Origin: Calliphora vicina
Taxonomy: Eukaryota > Arthropoda > Insecta > Diptera > Calliphoridae
NCBI RefSeq assembly: GCF_958450345.1
Contig: NC_088781.1
Span: 19,745,857-19,809,856, forward strand
DNA: 64,000 nt
Reading direction: 5' to 3'
In this document: in pieces, positions 24,901 to 35,550 of the stretch
Numbering within the stretch: the stretch's first letter is position 1
Layout of the letters: every line of letters starts with the position of its first letter
The notes under the pieces: generated by a model
What the model was told of the DNA's origin: nothing
The model's database searches: none
The model's input: only the letters and a program-made list of their open reading frames with translations
Position numbers and translations under genes: made by a program

Positions 24901-27900
24901 TTACAGAGTTATTAACGATTTAAGATATTTTAAGTTTTTCATATAAAAAATCGATTTTTGAATAGAAATATGAGTGATCACAGATCGAGGTCCTTTTTTC
25001 AATTAAACGCTTATTTACAGAGTTATTAACGATTTAAGATATTTTAAGTTTTTCATATAAAAAATCGATTTTTGAATAGAAATATGAGTGATCACAGATC
25101 GAGGTCCTTTTTTCAATTAAACGCTTATTTACAGAGTTATTAACGATTTAAGATATTTTAAGTTTTTCATATAAAAAATCGATTTTTGAATAGAAATATG
25201 AGTGATCACAGATCGAGGTCCTTTTTTCAATTAAACGCTTATTTACAGAGTTATTAACGATTTAAGATATTTTAAGTTTTTCATATAAAAAATCGATTTT
25301 TGAATAGAAATATGAGTGATCACAGATCGAGGTCCTTTTTTCAATTAAACGCTTATTTACAGAGTTATTAACGATTTAAGATATTTTAAGTTTTTCATAT
25401 AAAAAATCGATTTTTGAATAGAAATATGAGTGATCACAGATCGAGGTCCTTTTTTCAATTAAACGCTTATTTACAGAGTTATTAACGATTTAAGATATTT
25501 TAAGTTTTTCATATAAAAAATCGATTTTTGAAGAAAAATATGAGTGATCACAGATCGAGGTCCTTTTTTCAATTAAACGCTTATTTACAGAGTTATTAAC
25601 GATTTAAGATATTTTAAGTTTTTCATATAAAAAATCGATTTTTGAATAGAAATATGAGTGATCACAGATCGAGGTCCTTTTTTCAATTAAACGCTTGTTT
25701 ACAGAGTTATTAACGATTTAAGATATTTTAAGTTTTTCATATAAAAAATCGATTTTTGAAGAAAAATATGAGTGATCACAGATCGAGGTCCTTTTTTCAA
25801 TTAAATGCTTATTTACAGAGTTATTAACGATTTAAGATATTTTAAGTTTTTCATATAAAAAATCGATATTTGAAGAGAAATATGAGTGATCACAGATCGA
25901 GGTCCTTTTTTCAATTAAACGCTTATTTACAGAGTTATTAACGATTTAAGATATTTTAAGTTTTTCATATAAAAAATCGATATTTGAAGAGAAATATGAG
26001 TGATCACAGATCGAGGTCCTTTTTTCAATTAAACGCTTATTTACAGAGTTATTAACGATTTAAGATATTTTAAGTTTTTCATATAAAAAATCGATTTTTG
26101 AAGAGAAATATTTTTTCAATTAAACGCTTATTTACAGAGTTATTAACGATTTAAGATATTTTAAGTTTTTCATATAAAAAATCGATTTTTGAAGAGAAAT
26201 ATTTTTTCAATTAAACGCTTATTTACAGAGTTATTAACGATTTAAGATATTTTAAGTTTTTCATATAAAAAATCGATATTTGGACAGAAATATGAGTGAT
26301 CACAGATCGAGGCCCTTTTTTCAATTAAACGCTTATTTACAGAGTTATTAACGATTTAAGATATTTTAAGTTTTTCATATAAAAAATCGATATTTGGACA
26401 GAAATATGAGTGATCACAGATCGAGGTCCTTTTTTCAATTAAACGCTTATTTACAGAGTTATTAACGATTTAAGATATTTTAAGTTTTTCATATAAAAAA
26501 TCGATTTTTGGACAGAAATATGAGTGATCACAGATCGAGGTCCTTTTTTCAATTAAACGCTTATTTACAGAGTTATTAACGATTTAAGATATTTTAAGTT
26601 TTTCATATAAAAAATCGATTTTTGGACAGAAATATGAGTGATCACAGATCGAGGTCCTTTTTTCAATTAAACGCTTATTTACAGAGTTATTAACGATTTA
26701 AGATATTTTGAGTTTTTCATATAAAAATCGATATTTGGACAGAAATATGAGTGATCACAGATCGAGGTCCTTTTTTCAATTAAACGCTTATTTACAGAGT
26801 TATTAACGATTTAAGATATTTTAAGTTTTTCATATAAAAAATCGATATTTTGACAAAAATATAAGTGATCACAGATCGAGGTCCTTTTTTCAATTAAACG
26901 CTTATTTATAGAGTTATTAACGATTTAAGATATTTTAAGTTTTTCATATAAAAAATCGATTTTTGAATAGAAATATGAGTGATCACAGATCGAGGTCCTT
27001 TTTTCAATTAAACGCTTATTTACAGAGTTATTAACGATTTAAGATATTTTGAGTTTTTCATATAAAAAATTGATTTTTGAAGAGACATATTTTTTCAATT
27101 AAACGCTTATTTACAGAGTTATTAACGATTCAAGATATTTTAAGTTTTTCATATAAAAAATCGATTTTTGAAGAGACATATTTTTTCAATTAAACGCTTA
27201 TTTACAGAGTTATTAACGATTCAAGATATTTTAAATTTTTCATATAAAAAATCGATTTTTGAAGAGAAATATGAGTGATCACAGATCGAGGTCCTTTTTT
27301 CAATTAAACGCTTATTTACAGAGTTATTAACGATTTAAGATATTTTAAGTTTTTCATATAAAAAATCGATTTTTGAAGAGAAATATTTTTTCAATTAAAC
27401 GCTTATTTACAGAGTTATTAACGATTTAAGATATTTTAAGTTTTTCATATAAAAAATCGATTTTTGAAGAGAAATATGAGTGATCACAGATCGAAGTCCT
27501 TTTTTCAATTAAACGCTTATTTACAGAGTTATTAACGATTTAAGATATTTTAAGTTTTTCATATAAAAAATCGATATTTGGACAGAAATATGAGTGATCA
27601 CAGATCGAGGTCCTTTTTTTAATTAAACGCTTATTTACAGAGTTATTAACGATTTAAGATATTTTAAGTTTTTCATATAAAAAATCGATATTTGGACAGA
27701 AATATGAGTGATCACAGATCGAGGTCCTTTTTTTAATTAAACGCTTATTTACAGAGTTATTAACGATTTAAGATATTTTAAGTTTTTCATATAAAAAATC
27801 GATTTTTGAAGAGAAATATTTTTTCAATTAAACGCTTATTTACAGAGTTATTAACGATTTAAGATATTTTAAGTTTTTCATATAAAAAATCGATTTTTGA

Positions 27901-28690
27901 AGAGAAATATGAGTGATCACAGATCGAAGTCCTTTTTTCAATTAAACGCTTATTTACAGAGTTATTAACGATTTAAGATATTTTAAGTTTTTCATATAAA
28001 AAATCGATATTTGGACAGAAATATGAGTGATCACAGATCGAGGTCCTTTTTTTAATTAAACGCTTATTTACAGAGTTATTAACGATTTAAGATATTTTAA
28101 GTTTTTCATATAAAAAATCGATATTTGGACAGAAATATGAGTGATCACAGATCGAGGTCCTTTTTTTAATTAAACGCTTATTTACAGAGTTATTAACGAT
28201 TTAAGATATTTTAAGTTTTTCATATAAAAAATCGATATTTGGACAGAAATATGAGTGATCACAGATCGAAGTCCTTTTTTCAATTAAACGCTTATTTAAA
28301 AAGTCGATATTTGGACAGAAATATGAGTGATCACAGATCGAGGTCCTTTTTTCAATTAAACGCTTATTTACAGAGTTATTAACGATTTAAGATACTTCAA
28401 GTTTTTCATATAAAAAATCGATATTTGGACAGAAATATGAGTGATCACAGATCGAGGTCCTTTTTTCAATTAAACGCTTATTTACAGAGTTATTAACGAT
28501 TTAAGATATTTTAAGTTTTTCATATAAAAAATCGATTTTTGAAGAGAAATATGAGTGATCACAGATCGAGGTCCTTTTTTCAATTAAACGCTTATTTACA
28601 GAGTTATTAACGATTTAAGATATTTTAAGTTTTTCATATAAAAAATCGATTTTTGAAGAGAAATATAAATGATCACAGATCGAGCTCATC
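18942..28690 (+). repeat. 114-bp satellite, right homogeneous array (about 86 monomers)
   Basis: Continuation of the array after the Helitron, same monomer and strand, with near-identical copies. Special units: two copies with an 18-bp internal duplication of TTTTAAGATATTTTAAGT (near 19920 and 20045); 91-bp short units lacking 23 bp (for example near 22391, 22483, 23368 and 23665, and their counterparts in the next higher-order copy); and truncated units with AAAAAGTCGATATTTGGACAG at about 24145 and 28297. The last monomer changes to AAATGATCACAGATCGAGCTC and stops at about 28690. No coding capacity. Confidence 0.97.
20890..28650 (+). repeat. Tandem duplication of a roughly 3.6-3.7-kb higher-order satellite unit
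   Basis: Rare variants recur in the same order at a fixed offset. AAATGCTT is at 22083 and 25801. TTTTGAGTTTTTC with one A lost is at 22991 and 26709. TTTGACAAAAATATAAG is at 23134 and 26852. TTTATAGAG is at 23191 and 26909. All offsets are 3718 bp. The marker AATAGAGATATG is offset by 3604 (20907 and 24511), one monomer less, so the second copy gained one monomer. The unit truncated at AAAAAGTCGATA is offset by 4151, so the second copy also gained 433 bp near 27.8-28.2 kb. This implies a recent block duplication followed by local changes. Confidence 0.9.
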
Positions 28691-29460
28691 TAATATTAAA
28701 TATTTTTCTCCCCTTATTAAAAATGATTTAAATCAGATTTTTAAATTATCATTAAAATTCGTTTAATTTTCAATTCCACTAAAGTATTTCATTTAAATTT
28801 ATATTAGACCATTACAAATATTTGTTTAAAAACAATTTGTTAAATTTTTTCTTTGCATTATTGAATTATTCCAACGAAATGTTTATGAAATTCCTAGGAA
28901 ATTGTTGTAGACTTTTGTTCACTACCCTTAATCGTAAAATAAAATTCTCAAGTGAAATATGTTTGGTATGGTAATGAAGTGGAAGTATATTTTCACAGTG
29001 TTTTTAGTAAATATTTAAGGAAAGTTTTATTTTTGGTACAAATGTATATTAGAGGGATGTTGTCACAGCACTAACAATTCAATTACTTGTAGATGAATAA
29101 GTAATTTAACAAAACAAGACATTGACAGCATTATTTTGAAACCACATTTACTAGCAAATACAAGAAGAACTTTATTTTATTACTTGCAAAAAGAACCTTT
29201 CTACGAAAACCCATCCATACCCAAGCCAAACATATTAAAGTAGCTAAGTAAAACATTAATTTTATGGCTTCAGCTGAAAGGAATTCCACAAGAAAAAGGA
29301 CATTATAAGCAAAGGAAAAGTGATCATAAATGTAAGAATTAAGTTCTAACATTTACATAGAATCAGGTAACAACTTAATCTAATTCTGGTTTAACCCCTG
29401 CTAATGTGTGTGCTAAAATGCTAAAAATAGATGGTAAGCAAATGTGTAATTACATTTACG
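28691..29460. other. AT-rich stretch between satellite and small gene
   Basis: No gene recognised. Its right part (about 29360-29460) holds the upstream CAGGTAA site of the small gene. Confidence 0.4.
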
Positions 29461-29553
29461 TGCAGGTAAGTGTAAGTATTTAAAATTTAAGTACCCGCAT
29501 GTATCCTTAGAAATGTATAAAAACTAAATTATTAAACATTACTAATCACAGTT
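29364..29553 (+). promoter_or_regulatory. Core promoter of the small gene: two CAGGTAA heptamers, TATA box, initiator-like site
   Basis: TATAAAA lies at 29516-29522, and an initiator-like TCACAGTT lies at 29546-29553 with A at 29548, 32 bp from the start of the TATA box. CAGGTAA is found at 29364-29370 and 29463-29469, about 184 and 85 bp upstream. CAGGTAR heptamers bind the pioneer factor Zelda in flies and mark early zygotic genes. Use here is an inference, because one heptamer is expected by chance every several kilobases. Confidence 0.5.
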
Positions 29554-29629
29554 TGTCAACGACATCTCATTAAACAACATCATCCTCATCTCATCCTTAA
29601 ATCTTTAAAATATTTTCGAATTTCCAAAA

Positions 29630-29860
29630 ATGTCTTTTTTCATTAGTAAATTCTTGCAATTCAAACAATTGTCGAAAGATCAACAAGATGACAAATCACA
29701 AAGTAACGCAAAATTGGCCATCAACTTCAAACAAAACAATTCCTTTACTATAAAGAATAAAGAGAATTTTACACCAGCTTTAATTAACTGTCAAAAATAT
29801 GACATTTTAAGGACATACAACAATAGCATTAGTAATGGCAACATCACCAGCAACAAATAA
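29630..29860 (+). CDS. Candidate small protein (76 aa) with KEN motif; function unknown
   Basis: The first ATG after a TATA/initiator promoter opens a 76-codon frame after a leader of about 82 nt. The N terminus (M-S-F-F-I-S-K-F-L-Q-F) could form a short amphipathic helix. The rest is Lys/Gln/Asn/Ser-rich and probably disordered. Residues 44-46 are K-E-N with Pro at 49, the layout of an APC/C KEN degron. The stop is at 29858-29860. A good donor (GAAG then GTAAGT, intron from 29888) and acceptor (CTCTTTGCAG, ending 29965) define a 78-bp intron after the stop, and AATAAA lies at 30057-30062. The promoter, intron and poly(A) signal make a real gene plausible. I do not recognise the protein. It could instead be part of a non-coding RNA. 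Confidence 0.5.
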   Translation: MSFFISKFLQFKQLSKDQQDDKSQSNAKLAINFKQNNSFTIKNKENFTPALINCQKYDILRTYNNSISNGNITSNK

Positions 29861-29887
29861 AATCTGCAAGGTTTTATAATGTGGAAG

Positions 29888-29965
29888 GTAAGTTTTAATT
29901 AAACTTTTTTATTATTGCTATTATGCTAATATTGAAATAATTATTGATTGTTCTTCTCTTTGCAG
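29888..29965 (+). other. Putative 78-bp intron in the 3' part of the small transcript
   Basis: GTAAGTTTTAATT donor and TTCTTCTCTTTGCAG acceptor, of typical fly intron length. It follows the stop codon by 27 nt, so the second exon would be non-coding. Confidence 0.5.
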
Positions 29966-30311
29966 ATTGTATTCCTAATATTAAGATTGACGTTATAAAT
30001 TAATGAATGATAAACATAAATTAAATTTATATAAACAGCAAATTATTGAAGTAGTAAATAAAATTTATTGATTAATATACAGAAAAATGTATGAGAAAAA
30101 CCTAAAACAAAATTGTATTTTATTCATTTTATAGGTTAGGGAACTGGTACTAAATTAAGAAAATATGTAGCCTTTAGCAATGTATGGTCATTACCCTTTA
30201 CAATACTTAAAGCAAATCTGTAATGACTTCATTGTAATATGTTTATCGATTAAAGCAAACTTGTTTTAATCTCTTAATAACTGCTATTCTCTCAATGACG
30301 GAAGCTTTCAG

Positions 30312-30360
30312 ATGAGCGATCACAAAACGAGCTTCGTTTCTCAATTAAACGCACATTCAA
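30312..30360 (+). repeat. Isolated relic of one satellite monomer
   Basis: GAGCGATCACAAAACGAGC followed by TTTCTCAATTAAACGCAC matches the first 45 or so bases of the 114-bp monomer with several changes. It lies 1.6 kb beyond the end of the array, so the satellite was once wider. Confidence 0.65.
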
Positions 30361-31305
30361 TTTTGTGAAAATGAGCGAATTCACTTAGTTGTGAATAAAT
30401 TCGAAAAGAATCCATCGATTTTTAAGATCAATATCTCATTTTGTTTCTATTACATGTGGCTTTGCGGCAATGTAATAAATCAGAACAATTTCTATCATTT
30501 TCGATTTTTCATGATTTTTTTAAAACAAAAAAAAATAGCTATTTTCACGTATAAAATATATTTTTTTCTTCAATTTGTTATTATAACTCCGAAACTACTG
30601 GGAAAAATTTTATCAAAATTCAATCATTCGAAAAAAGGACATTAACTACTTAATTTTTGTATATCAAACAAAAAACTTATATTTTGTGAAAATGAGCGAA
30701 TTCACTTAATTGTGAATAAATTCGAAAAGAATCAATCGATTTTTATGATCTATATCTCATTTTGTTGTTACTGCATGTGGCTTTTCGTTAAAGCAATAAA
30801 TCTGAACAATTTCTGCCGTTTTCGATTTTTCATGATTTTTTTAAAACAAAAAATGGCTATTTTCATGTAAAAAATATATTTTTTTTACTTCAATTTGTTA
30901 TTATAACTCCGAAACTACTGAGTCCATTGAAACGCAATATATATGTGAAAATTTGTACATAGCATGGGGAAAATATTTTCAAAATTCAATCATTGGAAAG
31001 AAGATCATTAACTACTTAATTTTATGTATATCAAACAAAAAACTAACATTTTGTGAAAATGAGCGAATTCACTTAGTTGTGAATAAATTCGAAAAGAATC
31101 CATCGATTTTTAAAATCGATATTTCATTTTGTTCCTATTACTTGTGGCTTTGCATTGAACCTGGAAAAGTTTTGACGTTTTCGATTTTTCATGATTTTTT
31201 TAAAACAAAAAAAATTGTTTTTCACGTAAAAAATAAGTTATTTGCTTCAATTTGTTATTATTACTCTGAAACTACTGAGCCTATTGAAACGCAATATATA
31301 TAAAC
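30361..31305 (+). repeat. Three tandem copies of a roughly 367-bp repeat
   Basis: TGTGAAAATGAGCGAATTCA starts copies at 30364, 30685 and 31052 (spacings 321 and 367; the first copy lacks about 46 bp near its end). Shared blocks include GAATAAATTCGAAAAGAATC, CATGATTTTTTTAAAACAAA and ATAACTCCGAAACTACTG. The third copy ends at about 31300 with GAAACGCAATATATATAAAC. No coding capacity beyond short chance frames. The first copy begins directly after the relic satellite monomer. Confidence 0.85.
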
Positions 31306-31592
31306 GGATTAAAGGTTATGTAAATTCCAATTTTTTTAAGTTTACTTTAATATTATCGGACTAACCGTTTTTTAAGTAATCATTAATTATGTGGAGAAAC
31401 GTTTAAAAAAATTCACAATTTTACTTAAACATTTTTTAAAAAAAATCTCTCCATAGAATTTAAAATTTGGACCATATTTGTACTTTATTAGAACCACAAT
31501 ACACCAAAATTGTATAGTGGTTTAAAACGCCTCTAAATTTTTTTAGATTTTGTTGCTCTGTGTAGTTGCTATTCTTTCTTTTGCTTTACTTC

Positions 31593-32004
31593 TTTAATTT
31601 GAAAAAAGTGCCGCTGAAGCACACCGATTGCTCACCGATGCTTAAGGTAAATGTTTTTCATCGGTTTCAACCTGCGAGAAATGGTTTGTGCGGATTTGAA
31701 GTGGTTAATTTTGACACGGAAGACAATGATAGTCCAGCCAAAAAGGTTTGAAGACCAAGAATTGGCGGCATTACTCCGTGAAACTCATTAATAGCTTGCA
31801 AAGTCATTGAGAGCTACTCAAGCAGCAATTTCAAAACGTTTGCAAGAATCAGGATTCATCCAAAAATCATGTCTGAAATGATGCTTGAAAGCTATAAAAG
31901 GAAATAATATTACACCGAATCATTACGATCTCCTGAAGCGTAAGAGATCGTATGTGAAGCCTGGCCAACCAGTCCTATCTACTATGAGCTGCTGAAATCT
32001 TTGC
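31593..32004 (+). pseudogene. mariner transposase, N-terminal fragment (copy 1)
   Basis: Plus-strand frames give L-K-H-T-D-C-S-P, then V-N-V-F-H-R-F-Q-P-A-R-N-G-L-C, then F-E-D-Q-E-L-A-A-L-L, then A-A-I-S-K-R-L-Q-E-S-G-F-I-Q-K-S and near the end S-Y-V-K-P-G-Q-P. This is the helix-turn-helix half of mariner transposase, with stops and a large central deletion. The next copy starts at 32005, so two partial mariners are joined. Confidence 0.75.
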
Positions 32005-32383
32005 CTTACCACTGCCGCTGAAGCACACCGCTTGATCACCAAAACTTATGGTGAACGTGTTTCATCAATTTCAACGTGCGGGAAATGGATTATTCTGTTC
32101 AGAAGTGGTGATTTTGTCACGAAGACAAATATCTCTCAGTCCAACCAAAAAACTTTGAAGACTAAGAATTGTAAAACTCAACAAGAGCTTGCAAAATCAT
32201 TGGGAACTATTTAAGCACCAATTTCAAAACGTTTGCGAGCAGCAGGATTCATCTAAAAGCAGTGAAATTGGTTATCATACGAATTAAAGTACGGAGACCT
32301 TGCAAGACGATTATGCATGTCCGAAATAATGCTTTAAAGCTATAAGAGAAAATAATTTTTGCACCAAATCATGACTTGAATAT

Positions 32384-33308
32384 TGTTACGAAATTGAATT
32401 CAAATATAACAATTTTAACGGCTGATAATGATATTTGCATAATGATAAGGTTGCATAATGATATTTGAAAACAGTGCCTCTCAAACTGTAACATATCTGT
32501 GGGCATTATTAACATTAAATAAAAGCTTTGAGTTGATAATTGATCGTAAGTATGGCAACGCTGAATGTTTGCTAGCTTTGACAGTTAAAGAACATTGAAG
32601 AAAAATCACCAGAGATGGCGTATACTCTAGGCTGCGAAAATACGAGCTTTGACAGTTAAAGAACAATCAAGGCGAATTTATACAAGGTGGTGTCAGTTCT
32701 ACAAAAACAACGATTGGTCTTAACAAATGTCAAAAAAACAAAATGAAAAATTAAACAAATAAGTATTTAAACTTAATATAGTGTAGATAATTGAATAGTG
32801 CGGGCTTTACTTATTTATGTAAACAATAAATATTTTGTTAATAAGCTTAGAATATGTAGATATTTAAATATAAAAACAAGCTTTGATAGTTGTTAGAACC
32901 AAAGAGCGAAAAAAAAATTATCAGCTGTTTCACTGACTCCACCTTGTATAAATTCGCCTTGAGAACAATCTAGAGTGCAGATGGCAGTGTTATAAATATT
33001 GGCAGAGGTTGCAGTCGTTAGTGAGTTTATCAGAGACGCTATTCGAATAAACATCAACTGAGTGCCTTAAAGTGTGATGTATTTTTCAAGTGAATTCGTT
33101 TACATTATAAAGTGTGTCTGTATTTCTGCGAATTTATAAACGTGTATAAAAAACACTTAGTGACTATTTAATTCTGTTGTTGTACATTTTAAATAAATAA
33201 AGAGTTGTTACAATTTTCAAACTACTAAACGGCTTTTATTTGCAATCTAAATTATCCGTTTTATTTAAAGGAAATAAACCAACGTTTTGAGAAGGTTAAA
33301 ACCTAACA
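32384..33308 (+). mobile_element. Solo LTR with a nested MITE, inserted in mariner copy 2
   Basis: Starts TGTTACGAAATTGAATTC and ends with AACA. ATAT flanks both sides (32380-32383 and 33309-33312). The 3' part with AATAAAGAGTTGTTAC, AAACTACTAAACGGC and AAAGGAAATAAAC is shared with the copies at 37.7, 38.8-40.3 and 43.5 kb. A 4-bp ATAT target is known for some gypsy-group elements, so a gypsy-type origin is my inference. There is no internal coding region, so this is a recombination remnant. It is longer than the 590-bp copy because of a local duplication and the MITE at 32669-32962. Confidence 0.85.
32669..32962. mobile_element. Roughly 294-bp MITE nested in the LTR
   Basis: The left end is TCAAGGCGAATTTATACAAG and the right end is its reverse complement. 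The octamer GAACAATC lies on both sides (32661-32668 and 32963-32970), overlapping the TIR by two bases, so the duplication is 6 or 8 bp. The uninterrupted LTR reads AGAACAATCTAGAGTG. It is non-coding. One end of the same family is seen at 41437-41455. Confidence 0.8.
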
Positions 33309-33735
33309 ATATTTCTTATGTGAAGCTCGGCCGAATCGACACCAAAGCAATGACGCTAAGGTAATGCTCTGTATTTGTTGGAACTAAAAGTGTTTTATCT
33401 ATTATTAACTGCTGAAATCTGGCCAGCCCCATCAAAGGGAACAGAATCGTATGAAGCGAGCATTGGCCGAAAAACGACCAAAATATGCGGCCAGACATGA
33501 AACTGTAATATTTCATCATGACAACACCTGTTAAAAAGTATTTAGAATGAAGTCCAGACCGTGCCTTGTCCGGCTACAATTTGTTTCGATCGATGCAGTA
33601 CGCGTTCTCTGGGCTACGCCTCAATTCAGAACAGAGTATACGAAATTGGCTTGATTCGTTCTGACCAGTTGGATTCAGAGCCAGTTCTTTTGGCTCTGCA
33701 ATATTGGGAATTTTATAAAAGATAAAGAGTTTTTT

Positions 33736-35170
33736 CTACAAAAAAGTATTAATTTTGTATAAATAAAATTTAATAGAGGGGATTTCAGTCAAAACTTTTT
33801 CGATTATGAAAATGGATAAACAAATTACTTATAAGTCTTGAGAAAGGTCTTAACGCCGGACGTTTAAAAATTTGAGTTTCCTTCTATACATTTCATTTAA
33901 ATAACCTACTGTGCGGCGATAGATATTTAATAAAAATTCAATCGAAAATGAATACAAATTAGCTGTTATCTATTTAATTGTGTATCTCTAATTATTCTAT
34001 CTGCTATTTATATCTTATTGTATAAAACAATTTTAATACACATTTCATATCAACAAACACTTATCTACCAATAAAATAAAATTATAAATCTCAACCATCA
34101 CAAACAATTGTAACAACCATTATTCTATTACGACAGACAAAAAAAATAGGAAAATAATGGCAATATTAAGCCATACAAAGTTGATCTTCAAACATAAATT
34201 GTAATATCTTTTATATAGTCACTGTGGTATTGCCGGCATACATACAGTCCAATGGCCAAGACAGCATAAATGATTTATGTGTGTGGATTATTGTGTATTT
34301 CTATGGATATATGTAGTTCCGTATGTCGTACATCAATCAAAATAAAACATTCCGCTTGAAAAGTGTTTACAAGTTTGCACAAACAACATATTCAAAAGTG
34401 TAAGACAACAAATACAGATACAGATACTATGTTAAAAATTTGAAAACAAAAACAAATGGACAAATGAATAAAACAAAAAATCCAGATACAAATGTTTGTA
34501 ACAGCAACAATAACATGGAAATGGAATACAATATAACGATAACACTACTATGAAAGTGTGGAAACATAGTAACGATTTATTTATGGCATTAAACTGCTAC
34601 TCATACTCACTCAATAGATGAACAAATACATAACACTAAAGAAATAAAAACACATACGAAATATATGTAGAAACCTACACTATCCCGCTCCTCTCCTTAC
34701 TCAATTGTAACAACAAACAAATCACACAAATACAGATAAACACTGACATTTATGCCCGCTTTTTCGTACACCCCCTCTCTCTTTTGGCCATAGACAACGT
34801 GTAAATGGAAGAAAATCAGCAACAAAACAAAAGTAAAAAAAAATATGGTAACAACAAAAACAACAGAAACACCAGCAAACGTTTCCGCATAACAACTTCC
34901 GTTACAATTTTTACAATTGTTTCCGTTTCAACTAGGGATTATTTATAGACTACAGTTTATTCACCTACACAGACACACACACAAACACATCGACACACAT
35001 AAATTCGCTCAAACAATAACAAAAATAAATATTTATATAGCGTATTGTGTTTGTAGGAGGGCAGTCTCAAAATAACATTTGGATCAATACAAAACCATTT
35101 AGATTCTAGTTTACATGAGCAAGAATATCGAATGTTTCTCCACAAAAAAATATGAGAAATTAATGAATTA
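33736..35170. other. Non-coding stretch with an AC microsatellite
   Basis: Contains CA-rich simple sequence at about 34965-35000. The composition varies (C-rich patches near 34685 and 34760), but I see no exon, promoter or repeat boundary. Confidence 0.4.
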
Positions 35171-35171
35171 A

Positions 35172-35550
35172 TGAATATTTGGAATTTCTAATTTAAAGAT
35201 ATAGAAATGTTATTTATTTTTGGGCCGATTTTGATGAAACTTAAGAAAAATATAACATGGACTCTAGGGTTTATAATAACAGCACAAGAATGGAAATTAA
35301 CCCATAATGGCACTTGGGGTTAAAATGACCCCAATCTTTTAAAATCATAATTTTTTTATGGTTTTAGAAGTTTGGGGTCATTTTAACCCCAAGTGCTATA
35401 TATGGTTAATTTTAATTTTTCTGCTGCTTTTGTAAATACTAGGCTTTGTGTTATATTTTTGTTAAGTTTCATCAAAATCCGCCCAAAAATATACAACATT
35501 TCGCTATCTTTCCAAGAGAAATTCCAAATATTGAAAAATGTTACCTTTGA
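35172..35550. repeat. Long inverted repeat, arms of about 160-170 bp
   Basis: The left arm (about 35175-35338) and right arm (about 35366-35548) are imperfect reverse complements. Examples: TTTGGAATTTCT against GAGAAATTCCAAAT, GATTTTGATGAAACTTAAG against CTTAACAAAAATATAAC/TTTCATCAAAATC, and CACTTGGGGTTAAAATGACC against GGTCATTTTAACCCCAAGTG. The spacer is about 30 bp. It is a MITE or foldback element; no target duplication was identified. Confidence 0.75.

Larger units (their letters stand above)
32005..33735 (+). pseudogene. mariner transposase (copy 2), split by a solo LTR
   Basis: The first part (32005-32383) repeats the N-terminal pattern: A-E-A-H-R-L-I-T-K-T-Y-G-E, Q-E-L-A-K-S-L-G-T, then A-P-I-S-K-R-L-R-A-A-G-F-I. 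After the LTR (32384-33308) the sequence continues at 33309 with S-Y-V-K-L-G-R-I, then L-A-E-K-R-P-K-Y-A-A-R-H, then V-I-F-H-H-D-N-T (catalytic Asp), and L-F-R-S-M. Multiple stops and shifts make it dead. The ATAT duplication on both sides of the LTR proves that the two parts were once contiguous. Confidence 0.8.

Noticed and set aside
11826..28690. CRISPR-like interpretation of the regular repeats
   Set aside because: Monomers are contiguous without spacers, and the surrounding genes are eukaryotic.
31566..31751. 61-codon plus-strand frame as a gene
   Set aside because: Its C-terminal part matches the mariner N-terminal region, so it is transposon debris.
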